DNA of 27,384 nucleotides from assembly GCA_002296285.1 (NCBI GenBank), contig DBHX01000050.1, positions 1 through 27,384 on the forward strand, read 5' to 3'. The position numbers were made by a program, and so were the translations under genes. The DNA is from a bacterium UBP8_UBA817 (GTDB lineage: Bacteria > Margulisbacteria > Marinamargulisbacteria > UBA817). Below the pieces are notes generated by a model, which saw only the letters and a program-made list of their open reading frames with translations, made no database searches and had not been told where the DNA came from. Each line of letters starts with the position of its first letter. The stretch's first letter is position 1. This document shows positions 8,383 to 16,900 of this stretch, in pieces.

Positions 8383-9080
8383 GTCTACCCCTTCATCAAC
8401 CGCGTGTGTATGGCACGCTCATTAAACGATACCAACGGTTTTTGGCTGACATTGCATTGGCGTCTGGTGAGATCATTACTGCGCATTGCCCCAACCCCGG
8501 TCGGATGCTAACGTGTTCAGATCCCGGCTCACGGGTTCGACTGAGTGTGTTTAATGATGGCAAACGCAAATACCCCCATCGATTGGACCTGGTGCATAAC
8601 GGTGATTGCTGGATTGGGGTGAACCCGAATTTGGCCAATGATATTGTCGCATCGGCGATTAAATGTCAGCAGTTATTTCCTGAATACGATCCCAAAAAAT
8701 GGCAACGTGAGGTTCGTTATGCCGACAAGCATCGCATTGATTTTTTGTATGAAGATGGGGATTGCAAGCATTTTGTGGAAGTTAAATCCGTCACTTATGC
8801 GGAGGATGGGGTGGGTTATTTTCCCGATGCCGTCTCCAAACGTGCCACACATCACATGCAGGCACTGTCAGCCATGGTTCATGATGGCCATCAAGCCACC
8901 GTGGTCTATTGTGTTCAGCGCCCCGATATTTCTAAGGTTGAGCCCGCAGCGCACATTGACACAGGGTATGCGAAGGCTCATGAATTGGCCATGGCCAGTG
9001 GGGTCTGTTGCCAAACCTTCGTTGTTGGGTTTGATGCGCTTGGTGATGTGGTGTCCCCCCCTAAAGTTAACCAGTGTTAA
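8379..9080 (+). CDS. sfsA: SfsA family protein (sugar fermentation stimulation)
   Basis: The 233 residues match the usual SfsA length (E. coli about 234). Diagnostic strings are HCPNPGRM near residue 36, HRIDFLYE, FVEVKSVTYAED and FPDAVSKRATHHMQAL. The Asp...Glu-x-Lys arrangement in the second and third strings is the PD-(D/E)xK nuclease-like core of the family. The E. coli protein binds nucleic acid and was linked to maltose metabolism, but its biochemical role is unsettled. The gene starts inside the stop of the AraC-type gene (ATGA) with no clear ribosome site, so it is probably translated by coupling. It converges with a small ORF 4 nt downstream. Confidence 0.95.
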   Translation: MSLPLHQPRVYGTLIKRYQRFLADIALASGEIITAHCPNPGRMLTCSDPGSRVRLSVFNDGKRKYPHRLDLVHNGDCWIGVNPNLANDIVASAIKCQQLFPEYDPKKWQREVRYADKHRIDFLYEDGDCKHFVEVKSVTYAEDGVGYFPDAVSKRATHHMQALSAMVHDGHQATVVYCVQRPDISKVEPAAHIDTGYAKAHELAMASGVCCQTFVVGFDALGDVVSPPKVNQC

Positions 9081-9084
9081 TGGC

Positions 9085-9171
9085 TTAGTAGGCCAACCCT
9101 TCTAAGCGTACTGGGATGATTCCGACAGCTTCAAATCCAGGGCGTGGTGCTTGTGGGGTTATTGGTTGCAT
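9085..9171 (-). CDS. Small ORF, 28 aa, strong ribosome-binding site
   Basis: Minus-strand ATG at 9171 and TAA at 9085-9087 bound a 28-codon frame. AAAGGAG lies 6 nt before the ATG and an AT-rich, promoter-like stretch lies upstream. The peptide begins MQPITPQAPRPGFEAVG and ends VRLEGLAY: Pro-rich first half, amphipathic second half, no Cys, no transmembrane segment. I do not recognise it. A string of the type GFEAVGIIPVRLEG looks like folded or bound protein sequence rather than noise, and the ribosome site is among the best in the window. It ends 4 nt from the convergent sfsA stop and diverges from ispG. Confidence 0.5.
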   Translation of the reverse strand: MQPITPQAPRPGFEAVGIIPVRLEGLAY

Positions 9172-9180
9172 GGTTTGCTC

Positions 9181-9270
9181 CTTTATTTTTTTGGGATATA
9201 TAAATATTAGTAAAATTAAATATAATAAATTAACTATTATTTAAATTTATTTAAAAATTAATTAAAATTA
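9181..9270. promoter_or_regulatory. Very AT-rich divergent intergenic block
   Basis: This 90-nt block is almost entirely A and T, with only a handful of G or C, between the 28-aa ORF (minus) and ispG (plus). It holds many -10-like strings on both strands, so no single promoter can be picked. It likely carries the promoter of the small ORF and perhaps a distal ispG promoter. Confidence 0.4.
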
Positions 9271-9295
9271 GGCGGCGATTGATGCGTGAGGGTGG

Positions 9296-9324
9296 TTGTG
9301 TTTCCATGGGCCACATTGTATTCT
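9296..9324 (+). promoter_or_regulatory. ispG promoter candidate
   Basis: TTGTGT (9296-9301), 17 nt, TATTCT (9319-9324), then 8 nt to ATG 9333. This is weak alone; it is listed because it repeats the close -10-to-ATG geometry seen at other genes here. Confidence 0.25.
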
Positions 9325-9332
9325 GTAGGGGT

Positions 9333-10547
9333 ATGAAACATATTAAACGTCGTAAAACCAGTGTTGTGGATATTGGTGGGATTCTCATGGGGTCCGATCA
9401 TCCGATTCGTATTCAGTCCATGACCAATACGGTGACCCAAGATGTTGATGCAACGGTGGCCCAAATTCAGTCATTGGCGGATGCCGGTTCGGAGTATGTT
9501 CGCATCACGGTCAATGATATTAATGCGGCCAAATCGGTCCCTGAGATTGTGCATCAGTTGCGCGATCAGGGCTACAATACCCCCATTATTGGTGATTTTC
9601 ATTACAATGGCCATATTCTACTCACCAAGGTTCCCAAAGCGGCGGAGGCCTTGGCCAAGTACCGCATCAATCCTGGCAATGTGGGCAAAGGGGATAAGCG
9701 GGATGATAATTTTGCGACCATGATTCAGGTGGCCAAAGACGTTGATCGCCCGGTACGCATTGGGGTGAATTGGGGCTCGATTGATCAACAATTATTGGAT
9801 GCGCATATGGATGCGAATGCCAAGCGCTCAACGCCCAAAGCCTTTAATGACATTATGATTGATACCATGATTGAATCCGCTCAGCGAAGTGTGGAAGCCG
9901 CCCTAAATTTAGGGCTGGGGAAGGATCGCATTATTGTGAGTGTGAAAATGTCTGAAATTCCAGACATGATTGCGGCTTATGAGCGTGTGGCTCCCCTCAT
10001 TGATGTGCCCATTCATTTGGGATTAACCGAGGCCGGTAACGGCATTAAGGGCATCACGTGTTCCGCGGCGGCACTGGCCATTTTACTGCAGCAAGGCATT
10101 GGCGATACCATTCGTGTGTCGTTAACCCCGGAGCCGGGCTTGCCCCGCTCGCGTGAAGTGGATGTGTGCACCAACTTGCTTCAGACCATGGGGTTTCGAT
10201 TTTTTAAACCCACGGTAACCAGTTGTCCTGGATGTGGTCGTACCGATTCCGATTATTTTGTGCATTTGGCCAAGGATGTGAATGAGCATATTGCCCAAAA
10301 AATTAATGAGTGGCGCCCAAAATATCCGGGAGTTGAAGCATTGAAAATTGCAGTCATGGGGTGTGTTGTCAATGGTCCTGGGGAAAGCAAGTATGCCAAT
10401 ATTGGCATTAGTTTGCCTGGACTTCGTGAGAACCCGGCCGCACCGGTCTATATTGATGGTGAATTGAGCACCACATTGCGTGGCGACAATATTACTCAAG
10501 AATTTATGGCCATTTTAGACGAGTATATTCAAAAGAATTATTCTTAG
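9333..10547 (+). CDS. ispG: 4-hydroxy-3-methylbut-2-enyl diphosphate synthase
   Basis: This is the penultimate enzyme of the MEP isoprenoid pathway, reducing MEcPP to HMBPP with a 4Fe-4S cluster. Family strings are plentiful: IQSMTNT, YRINPGNVGKGDKRDD, RIGVNWGS, HLGLTEAG, GIGDTIRVSLTPEPG, and the cluster ligands in TSCPGCGRT and GCVVNGPGESKYANIGISLPG. The tail APVYIDGELSTTLRGDNI is the wording of the alpha/betaproteobacterial form. I place the start at 9333 (MKHIKRRKT), 5 residues before the conserved RRK, giving 404 aa. In-frame ATGs at 9282 and 9306 would add 17 or 9 residues (REGGCVSMGHIVFCRG) that the family lacks, though AGGCGG precedes 9282. A 144-nt gap follows before the next gene. 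Confidence 0.96.
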   Translation: MKHIKRRKTSVVDIGGILMGSDHPIRIQSMTNTVTQDVDATVAQIQSLADAGSEYVRITVNDINAAKSVPEIVHQLRDQGYNTPIIGDFHYNGHILLTKVPKAAEALAKYRINPGNVGKGDKRDDNFATMIQVAKDVDRPVRIGVNWGSIDQQLLDAHMDANAKRSTPKAFNDIMIDTMIESAQRSVEAALNLGLGKDRIIVSVKMSEIPDMIAAYERVAPLIDVPIHLGLTEAGNGIKGITCSAAALAILLQQGIGDTIRVSLTPEPGLPRSREVDVCTNLLQTMGFRFFKPTVTSCPGCGRTDSDYFVHLAKDVNEHIAQKINEWRPKYPGVEALKIAVMGCVVNGPGESKYANIGISLPGLRENPAAPVYIDGELSTTLRGDNITQEFMAILDEYIQKNYS

Positions 10548-10582
10548 CCCCATTTGTTTGGGGGTGTGTGGCATGAGCTTGA

Positions 10583-10611
10583 TTGATTATTTTTAATTTT
10601 ATTTTTATAAT
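10583..10611 (+). promoter_or_regulatory. Strong promoter for the disrupted gene at 10692
   Basis: TTGATT (10583-10588), a 17-nt spacer and a perfect TATAAT (10606-10611) form the best promoter in the window. The predicted start is near 10618, leaving a leader of about 75 nt that contains the small inverted repeat TTGAT/ATCAA (10648-10662) and ends in the GAGGAGG ribosome site. Confidence 0.6.
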
Positions 10612-10691
10612 ACGGTTTGTTTTGAGATTTCTTTTTTTATTCTGAACTTGATCGATAATCAATTTAGCTTGTTTTTTTTTGAGGAGGAATT

Positions 10692-11591
10692 ATGCATGGA
10701 TTAAATGATGTTCATGGTAGTTATCAAACTGATCACATAACATCCAAGACGGATGGGTCGATTACACGACAGATCGTATTTAATGGATCGGGCCGAACTT
10801 AGTAGGGACCCTCGGGTGCGCCCGATACTGGATCAACTTACGGACATTCTTGGGCCATTGAGAGCTCAACAAGCCATGGGGCTTGAGGGTCAAGAAGAAC
10901 AATTGAAGATTGGAACATTTTTTAACACATTTCAACAGGATCTTGATCCAAGCCATCCGTAGGGGGCGCGACAGCATCATCAAACCAATCGAAGTGATGC
11001 CAATCGTTTGGCCCCTTACTTGCACATATCCAATGGGTCGGGTGCCCCAAGACGTTTGGGGGATTCAGATCAAATTGATGAGGCGTATTCTAAGTCTTGT
11101 TTTTCGAACTTATTAAATGCGTGCCAATCATTGGATCCGACAGGTACGGACCCTTTAAGAACGGTTTTAGATGCATCGGACGATGTATCTAATTTTTTTA
11201 GTTCAATTCCAACCGATGACCGGTCGTTATTTGTTCAAGTCATGAAAGGATGGAATCAGCGAACCACGGGGCTCTATTATGATGCCATTGCTAAAAACTA
11301 CATGCAAATGGGGTATTCCGTATCCGATAAAAATGAATCGAACCAATCCCAAAAGTTTTATAAGGTATCCATTGAGCCTCATGGTGTGGTTGTTATTCAA
11401 ACCATTCGATATTTTTGCGCCCTTTTGATGATCCATCTCAGGTGAATGGTTCGTTTGATGTTACCTTCAATACCACCATTGACCCAGAGAGTCACGCGGT
11501 GGTTGGTACCGAAGCTTCAATGGGCAATCCATCCGATGGGTTACCGCTTCAAGGTGCGATGATCCAGTTAATGAATCGGTTTAGTTCTTAA
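10692..11591 (+). pseudogene. Disrupted gene of unknown function, about 300 codons
   Basis: A perfect GAGGAGG lies 4 nt before ATG 10692, but the frame soon ends at TAG 10800-10802. The likely continuation is in the +1-shifted frame (open from 10741), which reads through RAELSRDPRVRPILDQL to an in-frame TAG at 10960-10962. It resumes in the same frame to about 11410, where a T5 tract shifts the frame. Restoring one T gives IRYFLRPFDDPSQVNGSF and continues to TAA at 11589-11591. The gene thus has three lesions: one net insertion between 10741 and 10802, one nonsense codon and one T deletion. The product would be soluble, with an N-terminal helical part and a C-terminal beta-rich part. I do not recognise the family. 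An intact promoter and ribosome site suggest recent loss, or sequencing errors. Confidence 0.65.
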
Positions 11592-11594
11592 TTC

Positions 11595-12212
11595 TTAACA
11601 AGCCGTTAGTTCAATGCCCATTTCAATCAATGCGGATTTGGTGCTTTCAGGCGATGTGAATACAATCCCTTCCATGCCCAATGCTTTGGCGGCGCTGATG
11701 TTGTCGGTTAGGTCATCAATGAATACACATTCTTCGGGGTTGAGTTTGTATTTATGGAGTAATTTTAAATAAATTTCAGGTTCCGGTTTCATGAGTTGGT
11801 GATGGGCGGATATAACGGCGCCATCGGCTTGGTATAAAAATGGGTGCATTTCTCGTAACTTTGAATAAGGGACCGCTTGGAAATTGGACAGTAAAAATAT
11901 GGGGTAGACGCGTTTCAGGGTTAGAAAGAGGTCTCGTGAGCCATTGATTAAATGCAAATGGTAAATAAAGTTTTCGATGATGACCTGAAGATTGTTTTCC
12001 AAGTTGGGGTCGGGAATTTTATTAACCAACAAGTCCACCAATGACGACTCATCCAAGGTGCCTCGGTCCAAATCTTGCCAGAGTTGTGAATGAATGAAGT
12101 GGGTGAGGTAATCCTCGTGGCATTGGTTATCCGGCAATACTTGGTGCAAAATGTAGACTGGATCATAGCCAAATAAAACATTTCCAATATCAAACACTAT
12201 ATTTTTGATCAT
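11595..12212 (-). CDS. HAD-superfamily phosphatase, YihX-like
   Basis: This 205-aa phosphatase is of HAD subfamily IA. Motif I is VFDIGNVLF with nucleophile Asp8, motif II is LLSNFQ, motif III is KPEPEIY and motif IV is VFIDDLTDN. The FD(I/L)GNV start and overall size resemble E. coli YihX, a sugar-phosphate phosphatase, but HAD substrates cannot be called from sequence. The frame opens four codons upstream (12224), but that ATG falls within the GGGAGG ribosome site that serves ATG 12212. It converges on the disrupted gene with 3 nt between stops and diverges from nadB. Confidence 0.92.
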   Translation of the reverse strand: MIKNIVFDIGNVLFGYDPVYILHQVLPDNQCHEDYLTHFIHSQLWQDLDRGTLDESSLVDLLVNKIPDPNLENNLQVIIENFIYHLHLINGSRDLFLTLKRVYPIFLLSNFQAVPYSKLREMHPFLYQADGAVISAHHQLMKPEPEIYLKLLHKYKLNPEECVFIDDLTDNISAAKALGMEGIVFTSPESTKSALIEMGIELTAC

Positions 12213-12276
12213 CTTACCTCCCAATGTTCATTAGGGTATTCAATCCCGTAACAATTGTCCATTATTTTTTCGGGAC

Positions 12277-12305
12277 ATGACCTTTTTTGACCGGAACGGT
12301 ATAAT
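12277..12305 (+). promoter_or_regulatory. nadB promoter, leaderless geometry
   Basis: ATGACC (12277-12282), 17 nt, and a perfect TATAAT (12300-12305) lie 6 nt before ATG 12312. There is no Shine-Dalgarno in the gap, so the transcript should begin essentially at the A of ATG. This is the clearest leaderless candidate in the window. Confidence 0.6.
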
Positions 12306-12311
12306 ACGAGT

Positions 12312-13787
12312 ATGTCCGTTGACGTGATCATTGTTGGTGCAGGAATTGCGGGGTTAATGTGTGCTTACGATTGTGTTCGGGCTGGCCAGGCAGTATTGAT
12401 TGTTTATCAAGGTGATCTGGAGCATACCTCATCGTTTTATGCCCAAGGTGGCATTGCCGCCGCCTGGTTGGATTCCGATTCAACAGCGCAGCACATGACC
12501 GATACCATGATGGCTGGGGATGGATTATGCGATCCTCGTGTGGTGCAGGATTTTTGTGATCATGCGCCTGCATTTATTCAACGCTTGATCGATTTGGGGG
12601 TTCCCTTTGATCAGGATGCCGGTGGTTATCGATTAACCAAAGAAGGTGCGCATGAGCACTCCCGTATTTTTCATGTGAAAGATCATACGGGCACATCCAT
12701 CATTCAAACATTGGGTCACCACTTGAAAGATCATCCGTTGGTGCAATGGGAAAACCATGCGCTGCAGGGGGTGTTGCAATCCAGCGATCAATCTCGAGTG
12801 ATTGGGGTTCGGTTCAATGATCAGAATTATCTGGCGCCCAATACCGTATTGGCCACGGGTGGGTTTTCAAATATTTTTTCACGTTCAACCAATCCCAGGC
12901 CTAATATTGGGGAGGGCATTGCGTTGGCTTATGCTGTGGGTGCTCCGGTTGGGGATTTGGAATTTATTCAGTTTCACCCGACCGTTTTTTGCACGGATTC
13001 TCACCCTCCACTGTTAATTTCAGAAGCGCTTCGCGGTGAGGGGGCGTTTTTGGTCAATAAAAATAATGAGCGGTTCATGAAAAAGTATCATGAGCTTGAA
13101 GATTTGGCCCCACGAGATGTGGTTTCCCGAGCCATGATTCAGGAAAGTGGCCCTAAATTGAATATTGTGCCCTTGATGACCTCGATTCAGTATCGTTTTC
13201 CAACCATTTATCATGCGTTGCAAGCCCGAGGCTTTTCTCAACATGATATTGAAATTCCTGTTCAACCATTGGTTCATTACACCCTTGGGGGGATTGTGGC
13301 AAAACCCAATGGCCAAACTGAAAAGCCGGGGCTTTTTGCTATTGGAGAATGTTCGTTGACGGGGTTTCATGGCGCCAACCGTTTGGCATCCAACTCATTG
13401 CTAGAGGCTGGCATCATGGGGCAACGATGCGCGTCTTTCCTGATTCAACATGCGAAATCTCATCACCATAATGATACGTCGCATCATTTAACATCGATGG
13501 ATCCATTGGCCTCTGAGGATTTGATTTTTTTGGGCCACCTGACCAATCAAGCACTGGGGGTCATCCGATCAAGTAATGAACTCACATCGGCCATTGATTC
13601 TTTGGGTGGGCATCCACAAAAAGACCATCCCATGTTCTTATTTTTAATGGCCATTCTCCATTCAGCCCTGCATCGAAAAGAATCACGGGGTGGGCATTAT
13701 CGATCTGATTTTCCGGATACGCATGCAAATGCGAGGCATTCCTTAGTTGCCCATTCCCATGAGTTATTGCATGTTGATGCCATCTAA
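12312..13787 (+). CDS. nadB: L-aspartate oxidase
   Basis: This FAD enzyme makes iminoaspartate from aspartate, the first step of de novo NAD synthesis. The FAD-binding loop GAGIAG is at residues 9-14. Further family strings are FYAQGGIAAAW, EHSRIFHVKDHTG, LATGGFSNIFSRSTNP, DLEFIQFHPT, LISEALRGEGAFLVN, HYTLGGI and FHGANRLASNSLLE. The length of 491 aa is shorter than the roughly 540 of E. coli, the difference lying in the C-terminal helical part, which still ends in the RGGHYRSDFP motif. No nadA or nadC is visible in this window. HAD phosphatase lies divergently; the fibre operon starts 132 nt downstream on the same strand. Confidence 0.96.
   Translation: MSVDVIIVGAGIAGLMCAYDCVRAGQAVLIVYQGDLEHTSSFYAQGGIAAAWLDSDSTAQHMTDTMMAGDGLCDPRVVQDFCDHAPAFIQRLIDLGVPFDQDAGGYRLTKEGAHEHSRIFHVKDHTGTSIIQTLGHHLKDHPLVQWENHALQGVLQSSDQSRVIGVRFNDQNYLAPNTVLATGGFSNIFSRSTNPRPNIGEGIALAYAVGAPVGDLEFIQFHPTVFCTDSHPPLLISEALRGEGAFLVNKNNERFMKKYHELEDLAPRDVVSRAMIQESGPKLNIVPLMTSIQYRFPTIYHALQARGFSQHDIEIPVQPLVHYTLGGIVAKPNGQTEKPGLFAIGECSLTGFHGANRLASNSLLEAGIMGQRCASFLIQHAKSHHHNDTSHHLTSMDPLASEDLIFLGHLTNQALGVIRSSNELTSAIDSLGGHPQKDHPMFLFLMAILHSALHRKESRGGHYRSDFPDTHANARHSLVAHSHELLHVDAI
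13697..13783 (-). CDS. Possible 28-aa antisense ORF with perfect Shine-Dalgarno
   Basis: On the strand opposite the nadB 3' end, AAAGGAGGTG (13798-13789) sits 5 nt before ATG 13783, opening a 28-codon frame to TAA 13697-13699 (begins MASTCNNSWEWATKEC). The ribosome site is a ten-base match to the anti-Shine-Dalgarno complement. Because the coding part is antisense to a real gene, its composition says nothing. The match could be chance, or the CACCTCC on the sense strand may matter instead. Confidence 0.25.
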   Translation of the reverse strand: MASTCNNSWEWATKECLAFACVSGKSDR

Positions 13788-13855
13788 ACACCTCCTTTAA
13801 TATATGACTTGATTTATATTGTAGGATTATTCTTCACAGTCTGGTGAAGGTGTTT
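13786..13855. repeat. Nested inverted repeats between nadB and fibre operon
   Basis: AAACACCT (13786-13793) is complementary to AGGTGTTT (13848-13855), and inside this CTTCAC (13832-13837) pairs with GTGAAG (13844-13849) across a 6-nt loop. The two pairings share two bases, so they partly exclude each other. No T-run follows, so it is not a standard terminator. It could shape the leader of the fibre transcript; the rest of the 132-nt gap shows no clear promoter pair. Confidence 0.4.
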
Positions 13856-13919
13856 AAAAAAGATGTTTATTGTACTCAAATATAGGGAATAAATAAATGG
13901 TCTCTATATAGGTACAGAA

Positions 13920-16900
13920 ATGAAATTATTGCGTTACTATTTATCTTGGTTGGTTGGCTTTGCTGTTCTGATTATTTATTCAGGATTGGTGCTTTGCTAT
14001 ATTCCGCCAGAATTGGAATTTACGGCGGTATTTGATTATAAAAATGAGCCTGTTTCAGGCAATCAAACGGTCACGGTTCGGCTGTATTCTTCCGATGCAT
14101 TGATTTACAAAGAGATTGTGAAGGATGTTTATTTTGATAAAGGGGTCGGGAAAATACTGATTGGTGGAGAGGGATCGGATCTCATTAATAACTATTTTTA
14201 TGACCCAAATATGACGGTGTCCATTAGTGTGATGCAACATCATTTGGTATTTCCAGTGAATTCTGTGCCTTATACTATCCGAACCAAAGAATCCAATAAG
14301 GCCCGGCGAATTGACAATGAATCCATTGTAAAGTTTTTAGAAGAAGAACAGCGCATTGGGGTGAATCTGCTGGACCCAGAGGTAACCTTTGATGTGGCGG
14401 GTGTGATTGTGTTGAATAATAAATTGACAACGGATGAGTTGTCGAATGGGGTTATGTACTATAGTGGGAATGATAATGAGTTTTTAGCTTATCGAAATGG
14501 GGTTTGGGAGTCCATGTCATGGATTCCAGACCCTGAAGACCAAAGCAAATGGGTTAAAGATTCCCTAGCCAATACCATTCAATCCCAAAAATCGGTGGGG
14601 ATTGGTCGGGTTCCCAATAGTTATGCATTGTCGGTATCAGATAATGTGCTTATTTCCGGTGATGCCTCATTTGGTGGGCATTTGGATATTTTTGGGCATG
14701 CTAGATTGAATCCATCCAGTTATGGGTTTGATTCGACCGGACGTTTAACTATTCCTAGCCTTCAGTTTTTAACATCGAATAATCAATGGTCAAGTGCAGG
14801 GAATTTGACATTTTCAGGAATTCTTCATGGAAATGGTGCCGGATTAATTAATGTTCATCATTTTGATGATGCTTCATTTTCTTCTCAACATTTGGCCAAT
14901 GATTTGATTGATGTCGCTAATTTTACAGATCAAAGCATTGAATCGCTGCATATCACCAATGGCATTATTGCCACGCAAAATGTTGCAACGGGTCAGGTGA
15001 GCGCCCTTTACATTGCGGATTCAGCCATTCAGGCCAATCATATTGTAGATGGTTCCATTCAAACCCATCATATGAAAAAGAATGAAATATCGTCTCAAGA
15101 TATTCAATTGAATACCTTTAATAATGAAAAATATGCGGATGATTCGATTCGTACCCATCATATTGTCGATGGCGCGATTACTGGCGCAAAAATTATGCCA
15201 AATAATATTGCATCGATGCATTTAAGTTCAGAGAGCATCACCAGTGCAAAAATTAGAAATGGGACCTTAGGTTCGGCCCATGTGCCGTTGAATTCATTGC
15301 CCATTTCCGAATTTTCTGGTGTTTTTTCCATTTCCGATGGTGGGACTGGTCAAACATCGTTTGATAATTTTGGGATTGTCCATGCCAATGCATCGGGACA
15401 ATATCAAACCAATCTGGGCGCATTGGCGATTCAGAACGGTCAAATGGGCATTGGGGCCATGCCAGAAACAGGGGTTCAGCTTTTGGTTCAGCGTGATACC
15501 AATGCGACTGTGGGGCTTGTTGCAGATGCCGCGTTTAATTCAACTCTTATGCTTCGTCATTTAACCTCAAGCTGGGATGTTCGAGTGAATTCAGTGGGAA
15601 CATTGTCGTTTGTTGCAGGGAATGATCCGGTAATGAGTATTGGCGTTAATGGCAACCTTGGCATTGGCACGGAAAATATGAGCGAAGCGCTGACGTTGAC
15701 GGGGCCGTTGGTGTTGGGTTCATCACGAGATAGTTCGGGGGTACCGGGCTCTATCAAATATGATTCGGGTCAGTTTTCAGTGCATACATCCTCTTGGCAA
15801 ACCATTACATCTGGGCAACTATCCAAACGGCAGTTGAATGCGTCGGATCGAACCTATGCTCAGCAATCATCAATTATTTTTTCTGAGGATGCCGAACTTG
15901 TTGGTCAACAACTGATGGTTTACTCTGTTGAATCATCCAATATTTCTGGCCAAGTTTTGGGGATTCAGGGGGTGCGTGGATCCACCGTTTCTGGGGCCAA
16001 TTCTTTAGCCAATCAAGTGGTGGATTCGCTGGTGTTTTTGGATGGATCTCAGGCATCACAAATGCATTCATCAGAGGGGCAGTTCACGGATGCTTCCATG
16101 GTATTGATTCAGGATTCCTTGGTGCATGCGGAGGCGTCATCATCGTTTGGGGTATTGAGTTCAACGGTGAATATGAGGCAAGCTGAAGGGAATTTTATCG
16201 ATGATACCAGGCTAAATGCTCGTCAATCCAAGGCCCAATTCTTAACTCAAACAATGGCCGATCTTTCTCAAAGTTCGGTGGCATTTTTGTCGGACTCAAC
16301 CTTATCGGCGTATCGCTCAACCGCCCAATTTCTACAGGATGTTCATGGTCAATTGCGTGGTTCTGATGTGCGTCATGGTAACCATTTGGATTTAAAAATT
16401 ACCCGATCTAAAGTTCAGCATGCATCCAATGCAATCATCGAGGGTGAGGGGGTGCTTGTTTTGGGTGGTGATGGGCATCATGTGTCAGGGAATGATCACG
16501 TATCACTCATGGGGGATCGTCATACCATTCAGGCGGATCGCGGCGTGGCCATTGGATCAAATATTGATGTGAATCATGATGATGTTGTCATGATCAATGC
16601 ATCGGGTCGCCCACTATCATCGGATCGTCCGGGTCAGTTGAAGATTCAAGCGGATGGGGGAGTTCGGATTCAGTTCTCTGATGAACTGGGCATTTCAATG
16701 GCGGATTCCATGGGAAGTTGGGCCCATTTAAGTGATGCGTCCATGAAAATGTCAAAATTGGTGGTTGACCCCATTAAAATTTTAAATAAGGTGAGGAATT
16801 TGCCCATTCACTATTGGGAATACAAATCACAAAAGGACATTCAGCATATTGGTCCCACCGCGCAAGATTTTTATGGCGCATTTAATTATGGGAATTCAGA

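Noticed and set aside
9085..9171. The 28-aa peptide as the PQQ precursor PqqA (GFE string)
   Set aside because: PqqA needs Tyr four residues after the Glu; here that residue is Ile, and no pqq gene is present.
9279..9332. Upstream starts for ispG (TTG 9279, ATG 9282, ATG 9306)
   Set aside because: They add residues absent from the family before the conserved RRK; kept as alternatives only.
10548..10565. CCCCA/TGGGG hairpin as the ispG terminator
   Set aside because: The stem is 5 bp and no T-run follows directly.
12287..12305. TTGACC at 12287-12292 as the nadB -35
   Set aside because: It is only 7 nt from the TATAAT, too close for sigma70; ATGACC at 17 nt is used instead.
13920..14000. Lipoprotein lipobox at LVLC in fibre A
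   Set aside because: The residue before Cys is Leu, not Gly/Ala/Ser, so lipoprotein processing is unlikely.
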